Shown piece after piece: positions 33,795 to 44,568 of a stretch of DNA of 64,000 nt (positions are counted from its first letter, which is position 1; every line of letters starts with the position of its first letter). The stretch is from positions 806,001-870,000 of the forward strand of contig JADILM010000008.1 of the NCBI GenBank assembly GCA_016617785.1, read 5' to 3'. The notes below the pieces were generated by a model that saw only the letters and a list, made by a program, of their open reading frames with translations, had not been told where the DNA came from and searched no databases. Source of the stretch: Sporobolomyces roseus. Its lineage: Eukaryota > Basidiomycota > Microbotryomycetes > Sporidiobolales > Sporidiobolaceae. Made by a program: the position numbers and the translations under genes.

Positions 33795-35725
33795 GCAATT
33801 TCTCCCCATCTCCCTCTTGACACGCATTGCTCTCCCATTACATCTAGATTACGACTTCATCCTCCAAGGCTTTGCGTTCGTGTACTCGTTTTGTTGTAAC
33901 AAGCAAAGCATCGTTTCCTTTCACTCGCATCTGATCGCTTTTCGTTGCCGTGCGAAAGATCCATTTTCGCACCTCTTCCTCTCTCTCTTTGCGCCTCAAT
34001 GCTGCTCGGACAAGTCCGTCTCGTCTCATCGGACCACGGGCGATCGAGATGAAGTGAGTGTGTAGAGTAGTGTGTGTATTCATGTGAGAGAGGAGAACTT
34101 GCAAAAGTACGATCGAGTACGAGTAAATGAATCGAGAAACGTATCAACGAGAACGGGGGAACAGTATCGGACACTTTCGACAGTACAGTAAAGTAGTAGG
34201 GATCGAGTAAAAAGAAGTGACATGGGTTACTGGCTCGGAAGAGCTCTCGTCAAAAAGAAAGATGGGTGTAAAAGTACAGGGGCGAATCGGAAGAGGGGAG
34301 GATGAAAGGAAGTAGGAGAGGAAGCGAGAACTCGGGTTGGGAAGAGGGGAAGAGGAAGCTGGAGTCGGGGGAAGAAGGAGAGGAAAAGGTATTGCCGAAA
34401 AGTTGAAAGGTCGAAGGTACTTGAAGAGACGGTGATCGAGTTCTTCCTCTCATTCCCTCATCTCAACATTGATCGTCTCCCCTCTCTCCTCATCTGAGCA
34501 CGATCGCCAGCTTATCCACTCTCGATCTTCACTCCGCTCCTTTTCCCTCGCTTCCGCTACTGCCCTCTGAACAATCCGTATTGATCCGTCGGCGAAGGTG
34601 AAGAGTAGTGAAGTGGATCGACGGAATGGAAGAAAGCGAGGTCAAGGTCACAAAAATACAAAATTCGACCTGTTTTTGACATGATTCTTCTTTCTTCCGT
34701 TTGCCCTCTCCTGAATATCCTTCACTTCACTATAACTCCTCTTCCTCCTTCAGCGAGCATGGAGAGTGGCGACGGGAGTGGGCGAGAAAGCGAGGAAAGG
34801 AAAGGGGAAAGGGGAAACAAGTCCTATTTTTCGAAAACCTCCGATCTCTTGTGCGTTCTCTTGCGCTCTTCCTTTCTTCGATGGCTAAAAGTGGTCGAAG
34901 GCAGGAAGGGGGACGAAAGACAAGGTAGAGATGGCTGATTTGTAGGTAGGACGAGGCAGGGAGTGAGTTGGGTGGGTGGTAGAAATACAGGGGGAAAGGG
35001 CGCAGGGGGGTAAAGGGGTAATAGTCGGAGTCCTTGGAGGACGCATTCAACGCCTTTTGAATCGAAGAGATTATGAAGAGGCGAGGTAGAGTTGAGGTTA
35101 AAGGGGAGGGAAAGGGAAACCTGGGGGGAAATGGATGATCGACAGCTGGTATTTCCTCCTCCTCCTCCTTTCCGAATTCGTCGTGTTCGAGAACGTGAGG
35201 CCTGACAAAATATAGGCGACTGATTGATCGAGACGAGTGGATCAAGTTGAGGGAGGGAGGGGGAGCTGAAGTCTGGAATTCAGGTCGAAGGTGTCGGAGG
35301 GGTGAAGAAAGTGATTCTTGGTGAGGGAGAGCGAGAAAGTCGGAGATAATGGTGGAGCAGTAGAAGTTGAGTTGAAGGAGAAAGGGAGAGGAGACAAGAA
35401 CCGGGAGGAGGAAAACTGGACAATCTCGATTGAACGAGAACAAAATGTTGTCCATGTTTGATCTTCTCGGCTTGGCTTGACTAATTCCCTCTTCTCTCTC
35501 TCGAATGGACCATCATCGTCTATCCCTCCTGTCCTCCTTATCCTCTTCTACGTTACTTTCATCCTTCCTCCGTAAAAATTCACCTTGACCGAATCCTAAC
35601 CATTTGATGTTACACACGTGCGCGACGAGTAGAGTTGAGTCCCCTTTGTTGATGTGTTGAGACTGAGAAGGGGAGAGAGACGAGACCGAGAGAAAGCGTT
35701 GAGGGTAAAGGGAGTCGAAAGCTGT
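33795..35725. other. Long gene-poor stretch with strand-biased purine content
   Basis: Nearly 2 kb without a supportable gene. From about 34200 to 35450 the plus strand is strikingly purine-rich, so the minus strand is C/T-rich like the leaders, introns and UTRs of this genome. This suggests the 3' UTR of the minus-strand kinase gene or a non-coding minus-strand transcript. Open frames on the minus strand (for example 34730-35455) are compositionally trivial and carry no domain. Confidence 0.4.
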
Positions 35726-37268
35726 TTAGTACCATTCTCCTCCAGATCGCATGCGAGAAGCATCTTGTTGAGCGTTACGAGTTTGCGAGCGAAGCCTGTG
35801 GGCAGAGAGAGTCAGCCATGGTAAGAGAGACAAGGAAAGAAAGCCAATTTACATTCGTTGATCAGGTTGAGGAGGAGCTTGTTGTTGCTGTTGATCTACT
35901 TCTCCAGGTTGAAGGACTCTCCTCTTGGGTTGAGCAGCGGCAGCGACAGGTTTCGAAGCGGCAGCTTGTTGAGCCGCCATATCCTTGTTGACCTCCTCGA
36001 CTCGTTGTTGTACGCTCCAGTCGAAAACGTAATCGTACTGGAACCCTTCTCGAACGAACAAATCCCTGAACAACTTCCTCAAGTACGAGTAGTCGGGTTT
36101 GTCGTCGAATCGAAGCGAACGACAGTAGTTGAGGTAGATGGCGAATTCGTTGGGGAATCCTCGACAGAGGTATTCGGTAGGAGTCGTCATCTTCTTCTCC
36201 ATGATTCGATCGTACTTTTGCTTCTTGGTAGCAGCCTTGAGTCCTTGCCAAGGGAGAGATCCTCGAAGGAAGTACATCAAGACGTAACCGAGAGATTCCA
36301 TATCGTCACGACGAGATTGTTCTGTGAGGGATGGCACAAGAAGTCAGTCTCGAGTGAATCGACTGAGAGCGAAAGAGCAAAACTCACCGACACCCAAATG
36401 AGTGTTGATCGAAGTGTAGCGAGCGGTACCGGTCAAGTTCTTGTTCTCGCGGTAAGGAATGTGAAGGTGAGTCTTTGGGTCTCGGTACTTCTTCGCCAAA
36501 CCGAAATCGATCACGTTGACTTGGTTTCCACGCTTGCCGATACCCATGAGGAAATTGTCGGGTTTGATATCGCGATGGATGAAGTTTCGGGAGTGAATGT
36601 ATTCGATTCGAGAGATCTGTGCGAAGAATCCGTTACTCAGTACTCGAAAAATTAGGAGTCTGAAGGCGGAAAGGAAACGCACGAGTTGATCAGCAAGGAG
36701 AAGAGCAGTCTTGAGGGAGAATTTGCGGTTGCAAAAGTTGAAGAGGTCTTCGAGAGAAGGACCGAGCAAATCTAGGACCATTGCGTTGTAATCGCATTCG
36801 ACTCCGAACCATCTCACGAAGGGTACTCCTACACCTCCTGCGAGAGTCTTGTACACTTTCGCTTCGTATTCGAGTTGAGGGTGTTTCGCTTTGACTGATT
36901 CAAGTTTGATTGCGACTTCTTCTCCTGAAATGATGTTGACTCCGAGGTAGATATCACCTGCGAGGATGGAAACCCGACTCAGTCTAGGCATCGGCAAGCA
37001 TCTGAAGCGTCCTTCAACTCACCGAACTATATGGAGAAGAAGATCAGTCAGCAAGAAAAGAAGGAATCGAGTATTCGAGAGGAGAACTTACAGATCCACT
37101 GCCAATCTTCTTTCCGATACGATACTTTCCACCAACGCTATTCCAATGCAAGCGCGGAGGGGAGTCAGTATAACCGAGCAGGAGCGAGAGAACGAGATAG
37201 ATCGGCGCAGGAATGTTCAAGGAAAAAGACCTCAAAGAGTCGTCACTGTAAACTTACCGAAGATCCAT
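35726..37268 (-). CDS. Casein kinase 1, delta/epsilon type (Hrr25-like)
   Basis: A Ser/Thr kinase acting in DNA repair, trafficking and ribosome maturation. The coding start is cut into tiny exons: 37258-37268 (11 nt, MDLR), 37091-37136, and a 4-nt exon 37023-37026 (TTCG). The next exon starts at 36957. Together they spell [20 protein letters not shown], the glycine loop. Then come [20 protein letters not shown], the catalytic loop [20 protein letters not shown], the DFG motif [45 protein letters not shown] and [18 protein letters not shown]. The tail is Ala/Gln-rich. Translation may stop at 35849, or more likely a last intron (donor GTAAAT) splices to a final exon ending RMRSGGEWY with stop at 35726-35728. 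Confidence 0.93.
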
Positions 37269-38335
37269 GTTTGAATCGGTAATTTGAGAGGAAGAGAGAG
37301 GGAGAGAGGAGATTGAGGAATTGATTCTGTGTGGAGAGTGGGCAAAGGGAGAGAGAAGAGAGAGAGGAGTCAGTGGGTTCGTTCGCTTTGGCCGAGCTAA
37401 TTTCCCTCATAAACGACGTGACTTCAGTGCTTCTTTTGCCTCGTGATGTATGCTCCTAGAGTACCTTTACTCACCCTTTGAATGGAGTGAACGAGATAGA
37501 AGATGAGGGAGGGAGAAGAAGGAAAGGGAAAAGGAGGTGATGGAAGTGGGATCGGCACCAATTGAACGAGGTAGTAGCAGTCTACCGGAACTTGCTGCCG
37601 GAACTTCTCCAGCCCCTCCCTATTCCTATGTGATAAGTTAGGCTTTATGCTAGTCCTTGAGACTGCCGGTCCTTTATTCAATAATCCCATCCCAAGCCAC
37701 GTCTTTAAACCTTCGCCGAGAGAGAGCGTCAACTTTGGAATTGAATGACTTACAGATGAGCTGACTATCTAACAGAGGTCCTTTGGATATTGGTAGCTAT
37801 CCTGTGAAAGCTAGGCGAGATCGAGGGAGAGAGGGAGAGTTCGTCCGAGAGGAAGAAAGGAACGACTTTGATGGCGAGGCGAGGGGAGAGGTGATTCCGC
37901 CTGTAGTGTAGTGGTGAGCAGGAATGCGAGTTAGCTGATTGCTCGAATACTTGACCTAGAGGCGTTGGATCTTACCGAAAGGTTATGGAGGAGACAGAAA
38001 CAGGTCGATTTCGCTTTCTAATCAACTCTAATTTCTGTTATTCGGAATACGTTCTGTAGCCGGAGCCCTGCCTTGACACCGGGATCGTAGTGCAAATACT
38101 GCGATGTTACAGGAAATGAGAGCGAGGCGAAGAAGTAGTCGAAACTTTTTCGCAACTTTCACGTTCGATTCGATTTCATCTCATTCTTTCTGCGCGAGAA
38201 CACCTTGTACGAGCTTCGCCCATTCCAGATCGACTCACAATGTCGACTGTGAGAAGCTCAGCTATGGAGGGTAACAACGCTTAGTTGCATTCCGCAACTC
38301 TACTTCTGATTCAATCCCCTTCGTTTCACCTCTTC
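37269..38335. other. Intergenic region between casein kinase 1 and duplication copy B
   Basis: About 1.07 kb. The part next to the kinase (37280-37390) is purine-rich on the plus strand, fitting a minus-strand pyrimidine-rich leader. A tRNA-like A-box sequence occurs near 37902 but does not fold into a tRNA. No protein gene was seen. The border with the duplicated segment is at 38336. Confidence 0.4.
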
Positions 38336-38523
38336 TCAACCCTCCTCCTCTTCGCTCTCCTTGAGAACTCAGGTGACAGTACGACGTCTACTCCTTCCTC
38401 ATTCTCATCCGGTTGTTCCTCCCAAACAACCTCAATATTACGATCCCGACAGATCCGAACGAGTTGAACAAAAACTTGATTGACTCGAGTGTGTTGAGGT
38501 GAATGATTATTGAGGTAGATGGA

Positions 38524-39912
38524 TCATTGCCCTGGGCGGTACGAGGCGCGAGAGGATGTGCGAGAGTAGACGTCGACGAATCGAGTCAGTTCTTGAACTT
38601 GTCGTTCGATTTCGTGTTCGTAGAAATGAGGATAAGTCGAGGTGAGTAGACGAAGATGAGAGATATAGGAGGCGTATCGTTCGTAGAATCGATGTTGTGA
38701 GGGTGAGCAGTCGACAAGAACCTTGTGTGTGTGGAGAAGAGAGAGCTCTCGAAAAGGGATTCGAGTGAAATCTTCGGTTTCGAGGTGAAGGTAGTCGAGC
38801 TGAGGGAGGAAAGAGAGGACTGTAGACCATTTCGTGATGCTGTTTGACTCGAAGTTGAGGTGGCCTCTTGCGGCTAGTGAGCAAAGAGAGGGCAGAACGG
38901 CGGGAGAAAGGAAGTTCTCGGTGTTTAACGAGGTGCAAGATGCAAGTGTGAGCGATACGAGTCGAGGGAACACGATTTTCTCCTCTGTGTAGTGTACTGA
39001 AGATACTTGAAGCGTAGTGAGACCTGTGAGAAAGAAGATCAGATAGGATTGCTCAGAGGAAAAGAGGTGAAGGAGACGCTCACTCGGAAACAGCGCAAAG
39101 ACGCTCAAATCAACACTTCCAACGTCCTGTACCGTCAAATTGACGATATTTGGGCACGTGATCGTCAAGTTCCTAATCATCTCTTCTTCGAGCGGTGGCC
39201 AATTGTTTCGATTTCGAATAACGAGAGTTTCGATATCTTCCGACCAAGGTCTCTCATCCTTCAAAGTACACAGCGGTAGCATCTGTTCGAAAGATCTGAG
39301 TTGTATTACTCGAGTGTACGTCGACCATCCCAATTCGAAACATTGCCGAGAGACGAGACAGAGTGAACGAAGTGGTTGATGCGATTCTGAGTAATGACGG
39401 AAGAAGTAAGTCGAGGAATGGTCGAAGTAGTCGATAATCCGCTCGATGACGTGCAGCGGTAAGCTCTGTCGTTGCTCTTGAAGTGGTGAAGGTGGATTTG
39501 GGAACAGTCGACGAAAGAGAATCGAAAGTCTTCGACATTTGCGAGGAATACTCTTGAACTGGTTCCTGATCTTTTTACGTAGAGTCTTCTTCTTAATCTC
39601 GTATGGTGGAAGATTGCTAGGTACGTCTTGACGAGGCTAGAAGGGGAGGACAAACGGGGAATCAGCGAATATGCCTATTTATTTCAACGTACAAGGTATA
39701 GAGCTCGCTTTTCCCGCATTGCAGCCGTTCATTAGCATCTTCTGTTGACTTTCCACCAAGATGCGAGCATTCGGCGTCGAGTGTGAGGTTGCTTGAGGTC
39801 GAGTTGAGTGATGAGGTGAAAGATCAGCGAGAGCGATAGGAGAGTCTTCGAGAGTGGTTAAGTCGTATAGAGAGGTTGTATGTAGGTTTATCGAAGCTGT
39901 TCTGGTGGCCAT
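38524..39912 (-). CDS. F-box-like leucine-rich protein, copy B, truncated by a nonsense codon
   Basis: Paralogue of the gene at 5041-6626 with the same layout: an N-terminal exon from 39912 (start MATRTASINLHTTSLYD) and the basic stretch PPYEIKKKTLRKKIRNQF. The F-box-like helix LPLHVIERIIDYF with LRSLCLVSRQCFELGW follows, then degenerate leucine-rich repeats. A 60-nt intron (GTGAGC ... CTCACAG) lies after ALFPS. An in-frame TGA at 38524-38526 replaces the CGA of copy A and removes about 62 C-terminal residues. Beyond it the frame stays open to the ancestral stop at 38336-38338, including the conserved IVRICRDRNIEVVW-like block. The lesion therefore looks recent. The product is either a shortened protein or non-functional. 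Confidence 0.72.
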
Positions 39913-40024
39913 CGAAGTTTGTGAGCGAGTTATAAGAGCGGAAGAGAGCTATTTCCTTTCTCTCCCTCTTTCCATTCACTTCTGTCTCTCAATCTCCTTT
40001 CAACGACACCCGAGTACTCTAACG

Positions 40025-40948
40025 ATGTCCAAGACTGTCGACACTCCTCAAGATTGCTCAGTCTGCGACAACAAGACGACCCTCGCTTGTTCGAATTGTC
40101 AAACTACTTTCTTCTGCTCAACCGAATGCCAGAGACCCGTACGTAGAGCTGAGCAGGTTTTACGCGGTGCCTGAAGCTGAAGAGTGTTCTGCAAACAGAT
40201 GTGGGCTAGTCATCAGTTTACTTGCGGAAAACCTGAATCGTCTTTCACCGTTCCACCGCTATCGGCAAGGGAGATGTTTGCGCTATGGTGTTGTGGAAGG
40301 GCTTTAATAGTAGACGAAGATTGTCCCATTGTAGCGGGCAAAACCTTTTTCGAGATCATCCGAGATTTAGGCTTGTTCGAAGGAACTCGGGACGAGGTGA
40401 GTAAAACCTCGCGCGCTCCCGCTATACCGTTGCGTGCTGCAGCTGAACGCACTTCACGGATCATCCAGCTCATGCCTGAATTGCTCGGTGGAGGAAGCCG
40501 GATCCAAGAACCTTTCTTATCGCCTTGCCTTCTCTTCGCACGAGCCTTCGTCGCCAACGCGATCATTTTTCTGCGTAGTCAGGACGCAAACAAAACACTC
40601 AGTCGATTTCCTCTTTCGTCGACGGCTTGGAATACATTCGCTAGTCGTTCGATGCCGATAGTAGTTGAATACCTCAACCTCTACCCGGTGAAATCGACGT
40701 CCACCAGTCCTTTCGAGCGTATCATCCCCTATCTTGGTCAAGAACTAGTCGTCTCAACTCTCCTCGGATATGGAAGCTCTATCCACGGCTCCCCACAACT
40801 TTATTCTTGCATGGAAGTAGCAGTGCGTCGACTTCTCGAAGCGCTCCGCCAGGCTTGTTCGACCTTCGGAGGAGATCTCGAACGCAGCCTACTCAAACAT
40901 ATTGACTACAACATGGCGATGCTTGCTGATTTGGGAGTACAGCTTTAG
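40025..40948 (+). CDS. MYND zinc-finger protein, copy B
   Basis: Paralogue of the gene at 3752-4696. Exon 1 (40025-40138) is almost identical to copy A (MSKTVDTPQDCSVCDNKTTL). It splices over 40139-40198 to MWASHQFTCGKPESS, completing the MYND ligands. A 72-nt intron (40397-40468) sits at the same place as in copy A. Because its length is a multiple of three and it has no stop, retention would add 24 residues without breaking the frame. Expected lengths are about 263 or 287 residues. Conserved blocks with copy A include IIRDLGLFEG and EPFLSPCLLFARAF. The gene is divergent from the truncated F-box gene, with only 112 bp between starts. Both MYND genes look intact. Confidence 0.85.
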
Positions 40949-42278
40949 ATGGATGAGGGAAAAAGATTCGGTGAGCTCGTTTCTTCCTTCGTCGCCTCGG
41001 TGTCCAGCCAATTAACGTATTACTCTATCCCACAGTCATCGAGCTGATGTAGACTGTGTATGACGTTCAGAAGTCCTAGGACTTCTGTAGATAATACAAA
41101 CCCGACCAATGAAGAACCAAATTCTCATGACCGTCTATGTCTTGTCCGTTCTTGTCCTTGCTCCTGCTATCTACGTATCAGGCAGGTGTATAGCATGTAG
41201 ACGAAGCCATTGCCCTGCCACCTTACCAAAACCTGACTTGTTCGTCTATTGCCGATTTTTTACCTCCTTCGTTTCCTTGCATCTTCGCGACGAGATTCCT
41301 ATCTCGGCGCCAACTCGAGCGGCCTCCGACTCTCACAGCTTCGTATGCTTCTCATAGCCTGTCAAAGAGCTGATGCTTTGCTGGAAATCTCGGACTGAGT
41401 CCAAAAGTCAGATCCGCTCTCTCCCAAATTTTCATTTCCCAAGAACCATCTTTGGTACTTTTCCCAGATTATGGAAATCAAGGAGAGTTCAGGTCGCGGT
41501 CAGAGAGACGCTTCTGTAGCTTGTATCAGCGCTTAGTCGAGGGCAAAGAGCTCAAAGATGCGAAAGAGGAGGAAAAGCGCGAGAACGCTCAGAGACTGAT
41601 TGAGCGCAAAGCTTTGAGCATTGTACTCACTCCCGACAAGCTCTCACCCTTCTGACGTCTCAGAGTCGACGAGTAGTGGGGCACTCCCTCGTTGCACTGA
41701 CATCGAGACGACGAGAGTTACTCGCAATGAACGATAATGTCGAACTTCGCTCTCTTTCGACTTCAAACGTCCTTCACTACGACATTCGGTCCTCTCCTCC
41801 TCTCTTCGTGACAAGCGGATCTTCGCCTCTATTTAACCAGACGCCTTCGACTCCGGGATCCTCAAAATCTCGGAACTCGAAAACTGATCATTCTGATCAG
41901 CACTTTTTTCACTGCCAATTGCGAAACCGTGGTTTTTGTTCAGTTTGCGTTTTCCGAGATTTCCAGCGTCGTCTCGACGGAAGCATCAACGAGAACACTC
42001 TGAATGGGCTGTGTCAGAGTCTTCGCTGATGGAGATTGGAAGTCGGTGAAAATTACAGAGAAGACTGATGATCGAGCTAGCAAATCAAGAGATTGGGTTG
42101 AAGAAGGGAGAGAGGCGAAGGGCGAAAAAGAATGGGGTTGTCTGAGTAGTGGGAGGATAGGGAAGGAAGGTGCGAGAGAAGCCGGAGAACGAATCGAGGA
42201 GAAAGAATGCAAGGAAGTGGAAATGTGATGATACATGAATCGAATGAATCGAAACGAGGCTCAAGGAGAATGAGTCAG
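40949..42278. other. Flank of duplication copy B and 3' side of Rab GDI
   Basis: Contains the open frame 41452-41655 (67 codons, FPDYGN to DKLSPF) that is conserved with 3070-3267 in copy A, and a second frame 41109-41357 whose counterpart lies at 3362-3604. Neither can be assembled into a complete gene. From about 42005 the sequence is unique and A/G-rich on the plus strand, consistent with the 3' UTR of the minus-strand GDI gene. Confidence 0.35.
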
Positions 42279-44108
42279 CTATTGAGCCTCTTGGATACCA
42301 GCACCATCTTCTCTCTTCTTGAGTACGAGAGGTTCTCCGAATGCACGAAGCCAAACATCCTTGACATCGTCGCAGACAGTTCTGGAAAAAACGATCGGAA
42401 TCACGAGATCAGCTGAAGGGAAGGAAAGTGCGGAGGGAGAGGAATCGGGCAACGCACTCGAAGTGAGAAGTGGCATCGTAAGAACGAGTGATGAAGACGT
42501 TATCCCTGGCACCGGATGAAGCGGGAGAGTAGATAGGAGCGACATCGACGAACCTGTAGAAACAGATAGGACGCTCAGTCAGTTCGAGAACAGAGGGATG
42601 ACTGAATGAGCGAGAGATGGCCTACTTCTCGTGAATGGGACCAAGGAGTTTCAATCCTGGTTCGAGTTCAGCTTCTGGGTTGTTGGTCTCGACGACGGTG
42701 GAAACCATTGCGATGTAAACATCCTTGGCGCAAACGTTGTGAGTCGACGAAACCTCGGCGATGTAGATGTCTGAGCTTATTCAAATCGTTGATCAGTAAC
42801 GAAAAGAGCATCCTGATCAACGAAAAGAGACACGCACCATGTTTACGACCAACTTGTTTCTGAGGAATGATCAATTGAACGGAATCCGAGTCATCCGTGT
42901 TAGGAATCGGATGTCTGAGGATACAGATAGCCCTAACGACTCTTCCTTCGAGGAAAACCTTCTCTTCTCCTTCACCCCTCTTATCACTCCCAACGAAATA
43001 ACTCGGATCTCCAATCAAATTCTTCGCTTTGACCGTCTCACCCTCCGAAGTAACTCCTACAAACTTGCCTTTGTCATCGTATTCGATCTTGGAAATGGGT
43101 TTCTGTAACATGTAGGTTCCTCCGTAGATTGCGGAAAGTCGAGCGAATCCTTGAGGGAGCTCTCCCAAACCGTAGAGAGGGTAGATGTAAGGTGATTTAC
43201 CGTATCGAGCCATTGAAGAGGTGTAGAGGAGGATTCGTTCGTAAGTTTCTCGTGCAGGTCGTGAAACGTAGCTGTGCGTCATTGATTACCCCGGCTAGTC
43301 AGCTCTGCGTAAGAAGGGCACTAGTTCGAGATCATGACGAACCCATCGTCCAAGTGCAAAGCCATAGCATGACCAATGAAATCTTGAGTACCAGCTTCGA
43401 GACCAAACTTGTAGTAAACTTCCGACATCGGGGTCTTGTCGAGAACGACGCCTGTACGACACCAGCTCTTATTCGATTAATCTCCCGCTTGACTGATCGA
43501 GAGAGACTTTGAGCGTACCTCCATGAGTAGACGGATCTTCATGTTTGTAACCCTGAATCCATTCGAAGAATTTCTTTGCCCTCCTCTTCTCGAACAACCC
43601 CATCAAAGGACTCCTGACGGCTTCCATTTCGGTCGAAGGTACTTTCGCGATCCTTCCATCTCGGAAGACGTAAGATGCCGCGATTTGTTTGAATTCGAGG
43701 TATCGCGTAACATCCGTATGAACCAACATCTTGGTCATTTCTCCATTCGCCATCATGCTATACGTCACATACCCCAATACAATACATGAGCTCGAAAAGC
43801 GGTGTGTACAAGAGAAGGGGAGAATCTCACAATTTAGGGATTAAATCTACAGCATAATCCCTATCCCTTCCCAACTCTGCTGGAGGTTCACTATCCCTGA
43901 ACTTCTTGTAAAGCTATACGAAAAACCGTAGTCGGACGAGATCAGCACACGAAATCGCGGAAGAAAGAGAGAGAAAGAGAAAAGGGTGTTGGAATCGTCA
44001 TTCGACAAACAAAACAGAGAGCAACTCACTTGAGTCAAGTTCAAACTAGCAGATTCTGCACCATAATAATCATTCCTATCGTACCGCTCTCACATTCACC
44101 GTCAGCTC

Positions 44109-44148
<40 letters not shown>

Positions 44149-44371
44149 CTGACCTGTCCATATGTAATACTTTCTTACCTTCGACAGAGAGTAATCCAGA
44201 CAAGACACATTCTGTTAAACCTGTACCGAGAATAATCTACGCGTTCAAGAGAGGTGGAGAGGAGGAACGAGGGGAGGGGGATGAGTGGGGTTTAGCGATG
44301 ATGAGATCGATTCAAGAGGAGACAGAATGAGACAAGGGAGAGAGACGTACGAAATCGTATTCTTCATCCAT
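42279..44371 (-). CDS. GDI1: Rab GDP-dissociation inhibitor
   Basis: Extracts GDP-bound Rab GTPases from membranes and recycles them. Starts MDEEYDF and continues after an intron with the nucleotide-fold-like motif [17 protein letters not shown]. Then come [54 protein letters not shown] sequence ([18 protein letters not shown]), [36 protein letters not shown] sequence and [20 protein letters not shown], all Rab-binding-platform or mobile-effector-loop signatures. The C-terminal part runs through [20 protein letters not shown] to [17 protein letters not shown]. Length is about 450 residues, as usual. At least eight exons. One intron is mostly a CT dinucleotide run. Confidence 0.95.
44112..44145. 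repeat. (GA/CT)n microsatellite in a GDI intron
   Basis: About 34 nt of uninterrupted AG dinucleotides, equal to CT on the coding (minus) strand. It lies just downstream of donor GTCAGT in the intron between HMDR and NDYYG. It enlarges the polypyrimidine content of the intron. Confidence 0.9.
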
Positions 44372-44568
44372 AGTTGTAGTAGTGTCAAGTGTGATGAAGT
44401 GTGGGAGGGGAAAACTTGGAGAATGAGTTTGCCTTTCAGTCGTTCGCAAGGGGCCAGCAAGTGAAAACGATTCTTCGTACTCTCTCTCTCGCTCGAGACA
44501 AATGCAGGCGGCAGAAGTACGGTAGTGATGATTACAACAAGTCAAGGATTGACAGAGCGAGTCTCTTT

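Larger units (their letters stand above)
38336..42005 (-). repeat. Inverted segmental duplication, copy B (partner 2675-6626)
   Basis: The reverse complement of this segment matches copy A from the F-box stop codon outward through the F-box gene, the shared promoter, the MYND gene and a non-coding flank (for example the reverse complement of CTTCGACTCCGGGAT at 41846-41860). Copy B lacks the 229-bp element found in the copy A promoter and so preserves the empty site. Similarity fades near 41900-42005, before the Rab GDI gene end at 42279. Confidence 0.92.

Noticed and set aside
34730..35455. 241-codon open frame on the minus strand
   Set aside because: Composition simply follows the pyrimidine-rich strand (Pro/Ser/Leu/Phe). 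No domain, no neighbouring exon logic.
37895..37975. tRNA-like sequence with an A-box match (TAGTGTAGTGG) and a partial B-box (GCTCGAATAC)
   Set aside because: No 7-bp acceptor stem, no convincing anticodon stem-loop and a poor T-arm. At best a degenerate tRNA relic; a covariance-model search would decide.
38041..38110. Possible structured RNA (CCGGAGCCC ... CACCGGGATCG) next to copy B
   Set aside because: Pairing is short and does not extend into a recognisable RNA family.
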